Positions 1 through 8,234 of a stretch of DNA of 64,000 nt are shown one piece after another. The position numbers were made by a program, and so were the translations under genes. The stretch covers positions 3,472,001 through 3,536,000 of the forward strand of contig NZ_LR594675.1 of NCBI RefSeq assembly GCF_901827205.1, in the 5' to 3' direction. Positions within the stretch are counted from its first letter, which is position 1. Each line of letters opens with the position of its first letter. The stretch is from Variovorax sp. PBS-H4 (GTDB taxonomy: Bacteria; Pseudomonadota; Gammaproteobacteria; Burkholderiales; Burkholderiaceae_C). Below the pieces are notes generated by a model. The model did not search any database, had not been told where the DNA came from, and saw only the letters and a program-made list of their open reading frames with translations.

Positions 1-1487
1 TCAATGCAACGACGGGCGACGAGCTGTTTGGTTACATCCCGAGTTGGCTGGCACCAAAGCTCTCTGTCCTTACCAGCAAGGACTACATGGTCAACCATCA
101 GAGCTATGTGGATGCGACTCCCGTGGTGGCCGACGCGGAAGTGGGCACAAATTGGAAGACAGTGCTCGTTGGTGGAACGGGAGCGGGCGGGCGGGGTGTG
201 TATGCTTTGGACGTGACCGATCCGGCCGCGTTCTCTGCTTCGAAGGTGATGTGGGAATTCACCCCAGCCGACGATATCGATTCCACAGATAGCAATTACA
301 GCTTGGGGAATGTCGTCGGACGTCCGCAGATCCTGAAGTTCCGTACCAGTGCCACGGGCGCGCCCCCCGCCTACAAATGGTTCGCGGTCGTGGCCAGCGG
401 AGTCAACAACTATGTTCCCGACGCAGAGGGCCACTTCAGTTCTACGGGCAGGCCGGCAATCTATCTGCTGGACCTTGCCAAGCCACAGGGGACAGCCTGG
501 TCGCTCAATAGCAACTATTACAAGATCTCCATCCCGGTAGACAGCAGCTTGAGTAGTACCCAGCCCCCAGGCGTCCTGAACTTCAAGGCGGCTCTTGGCG
601 CTCAGCAGGAGGTTACCAAGCTGTTCGTGGGTGACCTGCACGGAAAGCTCTGGAAGCTGGACTTCACTCCCTGGGGAACAGACCACTGGAACATGGCCGA
701 TCTTTCAGCTTTCCATACGGGCACCCAACCCTATCCACTCTTTATCGCCAGAAGTGCGACGGGCCAGGTGCAACCGATCAGTGCCGCCCCCCTGCTGGTC
801 CGCGGGTCGGCGCAGCAATCCATCTATGTTGCGTTCGGCACTGGCAAATACCTGGAGGCCACGGACAGCGCATCTGCCATCACCAACTCGTTCTATGTGG
901 TGAATGACGACGGAACAGCGAGGCCCGACAGCACTTCCGGTTCGCCTGCAAGTGCAATTACAGGGCGCGGCCGCCTGCAAGGCGGTACCTTCAACAGCAC
1001 GACCGGCGACATCAATGTCCCAGCCTTTGTCTGGGGCCGCGCCGCCAGCGACGGCGACACGACGCAACGATCCGGGTGGTATCTCGACTTCCCGAGCACC
1101 GGGGAGCGCCAGGTCACCGGCACTTCGCTGGCAGGCGACACCCTGATATTCAGCAGCCTCACTCCCAATCCCAGCACCAGTGCGAGTATCTGCGGAGCCG
1201 GCGGCGGTACCGGGCGCGAGTACCGCTTGACCGTGGACACGGGTGACGGGGCATCGACCCAGTCGACCGTCGGATTGCTGGGCGAAAGTATGGCCATGAG
1301 GATCGCTTCGGCCACCACCTCGACCATCACCGACAGCACGGGCCGCCGTCATCGCACCATCACGACGCAGAGCATCAGCCAAGGTACGACCGGCCTTGCT
1401 GCCACCAGCACTGTCACGCAGGAGGAGATTGCCGGCCGGCTCAGCTGGCGGCAGATTCACAACTACCGGGATCTCAAGACCCAATGA
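1..1487 (+). CDS. pilY1: PilY1-type pilus tip/adhesin protein, C-terminal part (5' end cut by window)
   Basis: The reading frame is already open at the first base, in frame with position 3, so only about the last 494 residues are present. PilY1 is a large tip-associated adhesin and assembly factor of type IV pili; its C-terminal half is a beta-propeller. The fragment fits that domain: short blade-like repeats around ELFGYIPSWL, VGDLHGKLWKLD and VAFGTGKYLE, many Ser/Thr/Asp-rich loops, and a basic C-terminal end (GRLSWRQI). The stop overlaps the pilE start as ATGA at 1484-1487, so the two are translationally coupled. Gene order (pilY1, pilE, fimT) matches minor-pilin clusters of Burkholderiales. 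The calcium-binding loop cannot be assigned with certainty. Confidence 0.85.
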   Translation, partial: NATTGDELFGYIPSWLAPKLSVLTSKDYMVNHQSYVDATPVVADAEVGTNWKTVLVGGTGAGGRGVYALDVTDPAAFSASKVMWEFTPADDIDSTDSNYSLGNVVGRPQILKFRTSATGAPPAYKWFAVVASGVNNYVPDAEGHFSSTGRPAIYLLDLAKPQGTAWSLNSNYYKISIPVDSSLSSTQPPGVLNFKAALGAQQEVTKLFVGDLHGKLWKLDFTPWGTDHWNMADLSAFHTGTQPYPLFIARSATGQVQPISAAPLLVRGSAQQSIYVAFGTGKYLEATDSASAITNSFYVVNDDGTARPDSTSGSPASAITGRGRLQGGTFNSTTGDINVPAFVWGRAASDGDTTQRSGWYLDFPSTGERQVTGTSLAGDTLIFSSLTPNPSTSASICGAGGGTGREYRLTVDTGDGASTQSTVGLLGESMAMRIASATTSTITDSTGRRHRTITTQSISQGTTGLAATSTVTQEEIAGRLSWRQIHNYRDLKTQ

Positions 1488-1954
1488 AAAAGCGCTCTCA
1501 AAAAGGCTTCACGCTCATCGAACTGATGATCGTGGTTGCTATCGTCGCGATCCTGGCGAGCATCGCGTATCCGTCCTATGCGTGGGCAGTGCTGAAGGGC
1601 CGGCGTGCGCAGGCGCGAACGGCGATTCTGGAACTGCTCCAACAGCAGGAGCGATACATGACTCAGAACAACACCTACATGGCGTTCACCACCACCTCCG
1701 CGGGCGTGACCACTCCGGCCGGCGTTCCCTTCAAGACCTTCGCAGGCGACAACTCGAATGGCGCGCCCTACTACCTGACAGCCGCGGCATGCACCGGCAG
1801 CACGATCGATGAATGCGTGCAAATCAACGCAAAGCCTACCTTCACCGATGGGGAGGTCGATGAACTATGGGCCACCAGCGGCGGCAGCAGGAACTGCACA
1901 GGAACAGCCGGCACTACACCGCCTGCCGCTCCACCCAAGGTGTGCTGGCCATGA
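1484..1954 (+). CDS. pilE: Type IV pilin PilE-family protein
   Basis: A 156-residue prepilin. It starts with a short basic leader (MKKRSQKG) followed by the class III processing site and the hydrophobic helix FTLIELMIVVAIVAILASIA, with the usual Glu at position +5 of the mature protein. PilD would cleave after the Gly and methylate the Phe. The globular part carries cysteines near residues 106, 113, 140 and 154, consistent with pilin disulfides. Its place directly after pilY1 suggests a minor pilin that helps prime or cap the fibre, not the major subunit. It overlaps both neighbours by 4 bases (ATGA). Confidence 0.9.
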   Translation: MKKRSQKGFTLIELMIVVAIVAILASIAYPSYAWAVLKGRRAQARTAILELLQQQERYMTQNNTYMAFTTTSAGVTTPAGVPFKTFAGDNSNGAPYYLTAAACTGSTIDECVQINAKPTFTDGEVDELWATSGGSRNCTGTAGTTPPAAPPKVCWP

Positions 1955-2541
1955 GTCCGCAGCGTTCCTACATGTCGACCCGCGGCTTCACCCTGATCGA
2001 ATTGATGGTGACGCTGGCGGTTGCGGCGATCTTGATGACGATCGCGGCGCCGAGCTTTCTCGCGTTCCAGCGAAACTCCGAGCTCACCTCGGCCGCCAAT
2101 GGTTTGGTTGCGACCATCGCAGCGGCTCGCGGCGAGGCCATGAAGTCCGGGATGTACGCAATGATCGTCCCGGCGGATGGAGCGGCATGGAGCAGCGGCT
2201 GGGTGGCATTCATCGACAAGGATGCGAATCGCGCATTTACGGCCAGCGCTGATCAGGTGATCTCCAGACAGGCGGCGCTCGCCAGTTACTTCACGGTAAG
2301 CAGCACGGGCACGGCCAACGAATCCCCCCCTTACATCATGTTCGACGGCTCGGGCTACCCGAAGACGACTTCCAACGGATTCGGCCAGCTGACCTTCAGC
2401 ATCGCACGTTCCGACGTCCTCGACTCGGCACGCCCGGACCAGACCCGCAACGTTATGATTTCAGTCGCTGGCCGCATTCGCTCCTGCAAGCCGGCCAGCG
2501 ACTCAGACCCAAAGTGCCGTGCCTCTGACAACGACGATTGA
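1951..2541 (+). CDS. FimT/GspH-family pseudopilin
   Basis: A 196-residue prepilin-like protein starting at the ATG that overlaps the pilE stop. It has an N-terminal leader ending in a Gly before FTLIELMVTLAVAAILMTIA, then a GspH/FimT-like beta-rich body. The conserved central phrase around GWVAFID and the FDGSGYP region are typical of this family. FimT proteins are minor pseudopilins of type IV pili; some bind DNA and assist natural transformation, which is known for the family and not shown here. An upstream in-frame ATG at 1867 lies inside pilE and would bury the leader, so 1951 is preferred. The 3' end overlaps ribD by 23 bases. Confidence 0.85.
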   Translation: MSPQRSYMSTRGFTLIELMVTLAVAAILMTIAAPSFLAFQRNSELTSAANGLVATIAAARGEAMKSGMYAMIVPADGAAWSSGWVAFIDKDANRAFTASADQVISRQAALASYFTVSSTGTANESPPYIMFDGSGYPKTTSNGFGQLTFSIARSDVLDSARPDQTRNVMISVAGRIRSCKPASDSDPKCRASDNDD

Positions 2542-3676
2542 TACCGGCCCCACAGACCGCTTGCCAGCCGATGCGAGCATGCGGCTCGCACTGGAGTTGA
2601 GCGCATCAGCCCGCACGCTCTCCCCACCGAATCCCCACGTAGGCTGCCTCATCCTGGCGGCAAACGGGCAGCGGCTGGGCCAGGGCCACACCCAGCGTCC
2701 CGGCGGGCCGCACGCTGAAATCATGGCCCTGCGGGACGCCGTGGCCCAGGGCCACTCCGTCGTCGGCGCCACCGCCTACGTCACCCTCGAACCCTGCGCC
2801 CACCACGGCCGCACCGGCCCGTGCTGCGACGCCCTGATCGCCGCCGGCATCCGCAAGGTCGTCGCATCGCTCACCGACCCCAACCCGCTGGTCGCCGGCC
2901 AAGGCTTCGAGCGCCTGCGCGCGGCGGGTGTCGAAGTCGAGGTGGGCCCCGGCGCAGAGGAGGCGCGCGAACTCAACATCGGTTTCTTCAGCCGCATGAT
3001 CCGCAAGACCCCGTGGGTCCGGCTCAAGGTCGCCGCCTCGCTGGACGGCAAGACCGCCCTGCCTGACGGCACCAGCCAATGGATCACCTCCGAAGCCGCC
3101 CGCACCGACGGCCATGCCTGGCGCGCGCGTGCCGGTGCCCTGCTCACCGGTGTCGGCACCGTGCTCGAGGACGATCCGCGGCTCGACGTGCGCCTGGTCG
3201 AGGCGCCACGCCAGCCGCCGCTGGTGGTGGTCGACAGCCAGTTGCAGACGCCGCCCACTGCACGCCTCTTCGAACCTGCCCGGCCAGTCTGGATTTACGC
3301 CGCAGCTCCCAACGCGCCGGCCCAGGCAGCGCTTGAAGCGCGGGGTGCCATCGTCCGCTACGTCGCCAACCCCCAAGGCAAGGTGGACCTCGCAGCCATG
3401 CTTCGCGACCTCGCGCTGCGCGAAGTCAACGAGTTGCACGTCGAGGCAGGCCACAAGCTCAACGGCTCGCTGATGCGCGAAGGCCTGGTGGACGAATTGC
3501 TGTTCTACGTCGCCCCGAAGTTCATTGGCGAAGGCCTCGGCATCGCGCACCAACCCAATCCCGCGGGCAACCTGACCCGGCTGGACCAGGCCCTCCCGTT
3601 GGAATTCAAGTCGGTCGAAGCCCTCGGACCCGACCTGCGCATCGTTGCCCGGATTGCGGGTCGCGACCGCTTTTAG
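2519..3676 (+). CDS. ribD: Bifunctional riboflavin deaminase/reductase RibD
   Basis: Carries out the second and third steps of riboflavin synthesis: deamination of the pyrimidine from GTP, then side-chain reduction. The N-terminal deaminase domain (about residues 20-165) has the zinc site HAE at residues 65-67 and the Cys pair in EPCAHHGRTGPCC (Cys93 and Cys102). The reductase domain (about 165-380) shows RLKVAASLDGK, GVGTVLEDDPRL and the GEGLG region. The length of 385 residues is normal. The start at 2519 lies inside the fimT-like gene; ATG 2579 is an alternative that would still keep the whole deaminase core. No FMN riboswitch is visible upstream, and the overlap leaves no room for one. 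Confidence 0.93.
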   Translation: MPLTTTIDTGPTDRLPADASMRLALELSASARTLSPPNPHVGCLILAANGQRLGQGHTQRPGGPHAEIMALRDAVAQGHSVVGATAYVTLEPCAHHGRTGPCCDALIAAGIRKVVASLTDPNPLVAGQGFERLRAAGVEVEVGPGAEEARELNIGFFSRMIRKTPWVRLKVAASLDGKTALPDGTSQWITSEAARTDGHAWRARAGALLTGVGTVLEDDPRLDVRLVEAPRQPPLVVVDSQLQTPPTARLFEPARPVWIYAAAPNAPAQAALEARGAIVRYVANPQGKVDLAAMLRDLALREVNELHVEAGHKLNGSLMREGLVDELLFYVAPKFIGEGLGIAHQPNPAGNLTRLDQALPLEFKSVEALGPDLRIVARIAGRDRF

Positions 3677-3709
3677 TCAGAGCCTGCCGAGGCGGCCTCG
3701 CATCTCTGC

Positions 3710-3715
3710 GAAAAT
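3710..3715 (+). promoter_or_regulatory. Possible -10 box just before ribE
   Basis: GAAAAT lies 6 bases before the ribE ATG at 3722, in the 45-base gap after ribD. A -10 box at this distance would start transcription at or next to the start codon. There is no clear -35 and the match to TATAAT is partial, so this is weaker than the dnaE, trhO and trmB examples. Confidence 0.3.
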
Positions 3716-3721
3716 GCCGCG

Positions 3722-4375
3722 ATGTTCACCGGAATCATCACCGGCGTGGGGCGCATCGCCGCCGTCCACGACCTCGGCAGCTCTTCATCCCACGGCAAGC
3801 GGCTCGGTATCGCGACGCCCGCCGGCTATCTGGACGACGTGGGCCTGGGCGACAGCATTGCGCTCAACGGCGCCTGCATGACGGTCACCTCCCTGGACCC
3901 AGCGCAGCAGCTCTTCACCATCGACATCTCGGCGGAATCGCTGGACAAGACGGCCGGCCTCGCTGCCACCGGTGCCCGCGTCAACCTCGAGAAAGCGCTG
4001 CGCGCCAGCGACCGCCTCGGGGGCCACATCGTCTCCGGCCATGTCGACGGCATCGGTACCGTGAGCCACTTCGCCCCGGTGGGCGAAAGCTGGGAGCTCC
4101 GGGTGCTGGCACCGAAGGCGCTCGCCCGCTTTCTCGCGTACAAGGGCTCGATCACCATCAACGGCGTGAGCCTCACCGTCAACACCGTAAACGACGGCCC
4201 CGATGGCAGCGAGATCAGCATCAACCTTATCCCTCACACCGTCGAGAACACCGCGCTCGGCAGCCTCGAGGCCGGCAGCCGCGTGAACCTCGAGATCGAC
4301 ACCGTCGCACGCTACGTCGAGCGCATGCTCCAGGCCGGCGCCCTGCCCGCCACCCCCAAGGATCCCTCGCCATGA
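3722..4375 (+). CDS. ribE: Riboflavin synthase, alpha subunit type
   Basis: Converts two molecules of dimethylribityllumazine into riboflavin plus the ribityl pyrimidine. The 217-residue protein starts with the invariant MFTGI and contains two homologous lumazine-binding beta-barrels: residues about 1-95, with LNGACMTV and GGHIVSGHVDG, and about 96-200, with INGVSLTVN and IPHTVENT. The internal duplication and length are exactly those of the family. The stop overlaps the ribBA start (ATGA, 4372-4375). E. coli names this gene ribC; ribE is used here in the sense of riboflavin synthase. Confidence 0.95.
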   Translation: MFTGIITGVGRIAAVHDLGSSSSHGKRLGIATPAGYLDDVGLGDSIALNGACMTVTSLDPAQQLFTIDISAESLDKTAGLAATGARVNLEKALRASDRLGGHIVSGHVDGIGTVSHFAPVGESWELRVLAPKALARFLAYKGSITINGVSLTVNTVNDGPDGSEISINLIPHTVENTALGSLEAGSRVNLEIDTVARYVERMLQAGALPATPKDPSP

Positions 4376-5532
4376 ACGCCTCCGTCACCCCGATCCCCGC
4401 CCCCCGCGGCGCGCGGGCGCCCGCCCCCATCTCGCCAGTCGAGGAGATCGTGGCCGAGCTGCGCGCCGGCCGCATGGTGATCCTGGTCGACGAGGAAGAC
4501 CGCGAGAACGAAGGCGACATCGTGATCGCCGCCGACCACATCACCCCCGACGCCATCAACTTCATGGCCCGGCATGCCCGCGGCCTGATCTGCCTCACCC
4601 TCTCGCGCGAGATGTGCGAGCGGCTGCAGCTGCCGCCGATGGTGGCGCGCAACGGCGCGAAGCATTCGACCGCCTTCACCGTCTCGATCGAGGCGGCCGA
4701 GGGCGTGACCACCGGCATCTCCGCGGCTGACCGCGCACGCACGGTGCAGGCGGCCGTCGCGCCCAACGCAGTCGCTGCCGACCTGGTTCAGCCGGGCCAC
4801 ATCTTCCCGCTGCAGGCCGTGGACGGCGGCGTGCTGATGCGCGCCGGCCATACTGAAGCCGGCTGCGACCTCGCCGCCATGGCAGGCTGCTCGCCGGCCT
4901 CCGTGATCTGCGAGGTGATGAATGACGACGGCACCATGGCGCGCCTGCCCGACCTGCAGCTCTTCGCAGCGGAGCACGGGCTCAAGATCGGCACCATCGC
5001 CGCGCTCATCGAGCATCGCAGCCGCACCGAATCGCTGGTCGAGAAGATCGGCTGCCGCGAGATCCACACCACCTGGGGCTGGTTCACCGCCCACGCCTTC
5101 CGCGACAAGCCCAGCAAGGGCGTGCACCTGGCGCTGGTGCGCGGCAAGTGGAATTCGGCCGACACGGTGGACGTGCGCGTGCACGAGCCGCTGTCGGTGC
5201 TGGATGCGCTGGAAGTCAACCGCTCGCTGCACTCCTGGAGCCTCGATGCCAGCCTGGCCCACATCGCGTCCGAAGGCAAGGGCGTGGCCGTGCTGCTCAA
5301 CTGCGGCGAGACCGGTGCCGAGCTGCTGTCGCAGTTCGACGGCACGGCGCGTCCCGCCCAGGCGCCGGAACGCGGCCGCATGGACCTGCGCAGCTACGGC
5401 ATCGGCGCGCAGATCCTGCGCGAGTGCGGCGTGCACCGGATGAACCTGCTGGGCACGCCGCGCCGCATGCCCAGCATGGCGGCGGGCTACGGCCTGGAAA
5501 TCGCCGGCTACCTCAGCAAGGACGAACAATGA
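4372..5532 (+). CDS. ribBA: RibBA: DHBP synthase with degenerate GTP cyclohydrolase II-like C-terminus
   Basis: The N-terminal domain (about residues 25-225) is 3,4-dihydroxy-2-butanone-4-phosphate synthase, making the four-carbon precursor of lumazine from ribulose-5-phosphate. It has the acidic loop DEEDRENEGD and the HTEAGCDLA motif. The C-terminal 160 residues align with GTP cyclohydrolase II. However, the region that should hold the three zinc cysteines (a GECLTG...RCDCG-type motif) reads EPLSVLDALEVNRSLHSW, and no GRNIGL-type catalytic loop is present. The second half is therefore probably inactive in GTP hydrolysis, and a separate ribA is expected elsewhere. The gene lies between ribE and ribH in a coupled operon. 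Confidence 0.9.
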   Translation: MNASVTPIPAPRGARAPAPISPVEEIVAELRAGRMVILVDEEDRENEGDIVIAADHITPDAINFMARHARGLICLTLSREMCERLQLPPMVARNGAKHSTAFTVSIEAAEGVTTGISAADRARTVQAAVAPNAVAADLVQPGHIFPLQAVDGGVLMRAGHTEAGCDLAAMAGCSPASVICEVMNDDGTMARLPDLQLFAAEHGLKIGTIAALIEHRSRTESLVEKIGCREIHTTWGWFTAHAFRDKPSKGVHLALVRGKWNSADTVDVRVHEPLSVLDALEVNRSLHSWSLDASLAHIASEGKGVAVLLNCGETGAELLSQFDGTARPAQAPERGRMDLRSYGIGAQILRECGVHRMNLLGTPRRMPSMAAGYGLEIAGYLSKDEQ

Positions 5533-5561
5533 CCCACAACCCGCAAAGACAGGACCACTGA
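5529..5561 (+). other. 10-codon mini-ORF linking ribBA and ribH
   Basis: An ATG at 5529 overlaps the ribBA stop (ATGA), reads MTHNPQRQDH, and ends in a TGA at 5559-5561 that overlaps the ribH ATG (TGATG). The mini-ORF therefore bridges the 28-base spacer with coupling junctions at both ends. AGGA at 5551-5554 could serve as the ribH ribosome-binding site. The peptide itself has no recognisable function; a role in passing ribosomes to ribH is inference. Confidence 0.35.
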
Positions 5562-6031
5562 TGCAGGACGCAAACAAGGGCAGCGCCGCCGCGCTCGACG
5601 GCAGGGGCCTGCGCATCGGCATCGTGCAGGCGCGCTTCAACGAGGACATCACCGACGCGCTGGCGAAGGCCTGCCTCGGCGAACTCGAGCAACTGGGCGT
5701 TGCAGCCGAGGACATCGATCGGCTGAGCGTGCCGGGCGCGCTCGAAGTGCCTCTCGCGCTGCAGGCCCTGGCCGAACGCAATCGCTACCACGCGCTGGTC
5801 GCGCTGGGCTGCATCATCCGCGGCGAGACGTACCACTTCGAGCTGGTTGCCAACGAATCCGGCGCCGGCGTGAGCCGCATCGCACTCGACTATCGCATTC
5901 CGGTCGCCAACGCCATCCTCACCACCGAGAACCTCGAACAGGCACTCGCCCGCCAGAACGACAAAGGCCGCGACGCGGCGCGCGTGGCGGTCGAGATGGC
6001 GCGGCTGATCGGGTCAGCCAACAGGCCTTGA
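5561..6031 (+). CDS. ribH: 6,7-dimethyl-8-ribityllumazine synthase
   Basis: Condenses the ribityl pyrimidine with dihydroxybutanone phosphate to form lumazine, the substrate of riboflavin synthase. The 156-residue protein shows the family signatures: IVQARFNEDIT near residue 23, the PGALEVPLAL loop that forms the substrate pocket, GCIIRGETYHFELVANE, and the late PVANAILTTEN segment. Length is normal for an icosahedral or pentameric lumazine synthase. It follows ribBA through a short mini-ORF and precedes nusB by 12 bases, the common ribH-nusB pairing. Confidence 0.95.
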   Translation: MQDANKGSAAALDGRGLRIGIVQARFNEDITDALAKACLGELEQLGVAAEDIDRLSVPGALEVPLALQALAERNRYHALVALGCIIRGETYHFELVANESGAGVSRIALDYRIPVANAILTTENLEQALARQNDKGRDAARVAVEMARLIGSANRP

Positions 6032-6043
6032 TCCCTCTTCTTC

Positions 6044-6577
6044 ATGACCGACGACACCAAGACCAGCGGCCAGCGCCCGCGCCAGTCGCGCCCGGGGCTC
6101 ACCAGCACCGGCGCCCGGAAGGCCTCCGCCAAATCCACCCGCAGCCGCGCGCGCGAGTTCGCGCTGCAGGCGCTCTACCAGCACCTCGTGGGGCGCAACG
6201 ACGCGGCTTCGATCGACCAGTTCACGCGCGACCTGGCCGGCTTCCACAAGGCGGATGCGGCGCACTACGATGCCCTGCTGCACGGCGCCATCGCCTCCGC
6301 GCAGGAACTCGATGCGCTGATCGTGCCCCTGCTCGACCGCAAGCTGGAAGAGATCTCCCCGATCGAGCATGCCGTGATGTGGATCGGCGTCTACGAATTC
6401 CAGAACTGCCTCGACGTGCCCTGGCGCGTGGTGCTCAACGAGTGCATCGAGCTCGCCAAGGAATTCGGCGGCACCGACGGCCACAAGTACGTGAACGCGG
6501 TGCTCAACGGCCTCGCACCCCAACTGCGCCCCGCCGAGGTGGAGGCAGATCGCGCCAGCGGCAAGGTAAGGCCATGA
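6044..6577 (+). CDS. nusB: Transcription antitermination factor NusB
   Basis: An all-helical RNA-binding protein that joins S10 (NusE) on boxA RNA in rRNA antitermination. The 177-residue product has a basic Ser/Arg-rich N-terminal extension of about 35 residues, then the NusB core beginning RSRAREFALQALYQ. Typical later motifs are ISPIEHAVMWIGVYEF and VVLNECIELAKEFGG, then the C-terminal KYVNAVLNG. The stop overlaps the start of the aminotransferase gene by ATGA (6574-6577). Confidence 0.93.
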   Translation: MTDDTKTSGQRPRQSRPGLTSTGARKASAKSTRSRAREFALQALYQHLVGRNDAASIDQFTRDLAGFHKADAAHYDALLHGAIASAQELDALIVPLLDRKLEEISPIEHAVMWIGVYEFQNCLDVPWRVVLNECIELAKEFGGTDGHKYVNAVLNGLAPQLRPAEVEADRASGKVRP

Positions 6578-7773
6578 AGATTTCGAAGCGCGCCGAGCGC
6601 ATCGAGCCCTTCTACGTGATGGAAGTCGCCAAGGCCGCTTCCGCACTGGCACGCGAGGTTGCGCACACCGACCGGCCGATGATCTTCCTCAACATCGGCG
6701 AGCCCGACTTCACCGCGCCGCTGCCGGTGCAGGAGGCCGCCCTGCGCGCCGTGCGCGCCGGCGCCACCCAGTACACCCACGCGACCGGCCTCGAGGTGCT
6801 GCGCGAACGCATCAGCAGCTGGTACCGCGAGCGCTTCAACGTCGACGTGCCGGCGCGGCGCATCGTGATCACCGCCGGTGCCTCCGCTGCGCTGCAGCTG
6901 GCCTGCCTGGCGCTGATCGAGGCCGGCGACGAGATCCTGCTGCCCGACCCCAGCTACCCCTGCAACCGCCAGTTCGTGAGCGCCGCCGAGGGCCGCGCGG
7001 TGCTGATCCCGACCACCGCCGAAGAGCGCTTCCAGCTCAGCGCCGCCAAGGTCGAGGCCGCGTGGACCGAGCGCACGCGCGGCGTGCTGCTGGCCTCGCC
7101 TTCGAACCCCACCGGCACCTCCATCGAGCCCGGCGAGCTGCGCCGCATCCACGAGGTGGTGACGCGGCGCGGCGGCATCACGTTGGTCGACGAGATCTAC
7201 CTTGGCTTGTCGTATGAAGACGAGTTCGGGCAGAGCGCGCTCGGCATCGACGACCAGATCATCAGCATCAACAGCTTCAGCAAGTACTTCAGCATGACCG
7301 GCTGGCGCCTGGGCTGGCTCGTGGTGCCCGAGGCGCTGGTGCCCGCGATCGAGCGGTTGGCGCAGAACCTCTTCATCTGCGCGAGCACGGTCTCGCAGCA
7401 TGCGGCGCTGGCTTGCTTCGAACCTGCGAGCATCGCCGAGTACGAGCGCCGCCGCGCCGAGTTCAAGGCGCGGCGCGACTGGTTCATCCCGCAACTCGAA
7501 TCGCTGGGCTTCAAGGTGCCCGTCGTTCCCGACGGTGCCTTCTACGCCTGGGCCGACTGCGCCGCCTTCGGCGCGCGGCTGGGCATCGCCAACAGCTGGG
7601 ACTTCTCCTTCGAGGCGATGAAGAAAGCCCATCTCGCCATCACGCCCGGCCGCGACTTCGGCTCGGACCAGACCGCGCGCTTCGTCCGCTTCTCGACCGC
7701 CAGTTCGATGGCGCACCTGCAAGAGTCGGTGGAGCGCCTGCGGGCCTGGGCGGGCACCGCCGTTCCCGCATGA
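6574..7773 (+). CDS. Class I/II pyridoxal-phosphate aminotransferase
   Basis: A 399-residue fold-type I aminotransferase. Visible motifs are the N-terminal NIGEPDF, the substrate-loop TQYTHATGLEVLRE, the cofactor-binding SPSNPTGT, the DEIY aspartate, and the PLP lysine in SFSKYFSMTGWRLGW. The amino-acid substrate cannot be read from sequence; aspartate-type and aromatic-type enzymes share this pattern. The start at 6574 overlaps the nusB stop, although the frame is open further upstream through nusB. It is coupled to ybgC by another ATGA overlap, so it belongs to the rib-nusB-ybgC-tol transcription unit. Confidence 0.88.
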   Translation: MKISKRAERIEPFYVMEVAKAASALAREVAHTDRPMIFLNIGEPDFTAPLPVQEAALRAVRAGATQYTHATGLEVLRERISSWYRERFNVDVPARRIVITAGASAALQLACLALIEAGDEILLPDPSYPCNRQFVSAAEGRAVLIPTTAEERFQLSAAKVEAAWTERTRGVLLASPSNPTGTSIEPGELRRIHEVVTRRGGITLVDEIYLGLSYEDEFGQSALGIDDQIISINSFSKYFSMTGWRLGWLVVPEALVPAIERLAQNLFICASTVSQHAALACFEPASIAEYERRRAEFKARRDWFIPQLESLGFKVPVVPDGAFYAWADCAAFGARLGIANSWDFSFEAMKKAHLAITPGRDFGSDQTARFVRFSTASSMAHLQESVERLRAWAGTAVPA

Positions 7774-8234
7774 GCTTTTCGTTTCCCGTCCGCGTCTACT
7801 GGGAGGACACCGATGCCGGCGGGATCGTGTTCTACGCCAACTACCTCAAGTACATGGAGCGCGCCCGCACCGAGTGGCTGCGCTCGCTGGGCATCGCGCA
7901 GCGCGCCCTGCGCGAGCAGACCGGCGGCATCTTCGTGGTCAGCGAGACCCAGCTCAAGTACCACCAGCCGGCCCGGCTCGACGATGAGTTGCTGGTGACC
8001 GCCGAGCTGCGCCAGATCGGCTCGGCGTCCCTGATAATCGGCCAGCGCGTGCTGGCCCGGCCGGCACATGCCCCTGCCGCCGATCCGACGTCCGATGCAC
8101 CGGTGCTCTGCGAAGGCACGATCCGCATCGGTTGGGTTCACGCCGACACGCTGCGGCCCGCGCGCATCCCGGCGCAGGTTTCGGGAACCCTTGCGCGCTA
8201 TGCGGGCTCCATGTCTCAACCTCAGAAGCCATGA
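7770..8234 (+). CDS. ybgC: Tol-Pal-associated acyl-CoA thioesterase YbgC
   Basis: A 154-residue hotdog-fold thioesterase. The catalytic segment YWEDTDAGGIVFYANYLKYMERARTEWL near the N-terminus carries the family Asp and Tyr residues. YbgC typically leads the tol operon and acts on short acyl-CoAs and acyl-ACP; its link to the Tol complex is genetic. It starts on the ATGA overlap with the aminotransferase and ends on an ATGA overlap with tolQ. The C-terminal 25 residues after the fold are variable. Confidence 0.93.
   Translation: MSFSFPVRVYWEDTDAGGIVFYANYLKYMERARTEWLRSLGIAQRALREQTGGIFVVSETQLKYHQPARLDDELLVTAELRQIGSASLIIGQRVLARPAHAPAADPTSDAPVLCEGTIRIGWVHADTLRPARIPAQVSGTLARYAGSMSQPQKP

Noticed and set aside
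705..1484. 259-residue minus-strand ORF inside pilY1
   Set aside because: It is antisense to a clear PilY1 domain and shows no recognisable motif.
2400..2519. FMN riboswitch upstream of ribD
   Set aside because: The region is coding for the FimT-like protein and no conserved FMN aptamer segments are visible.
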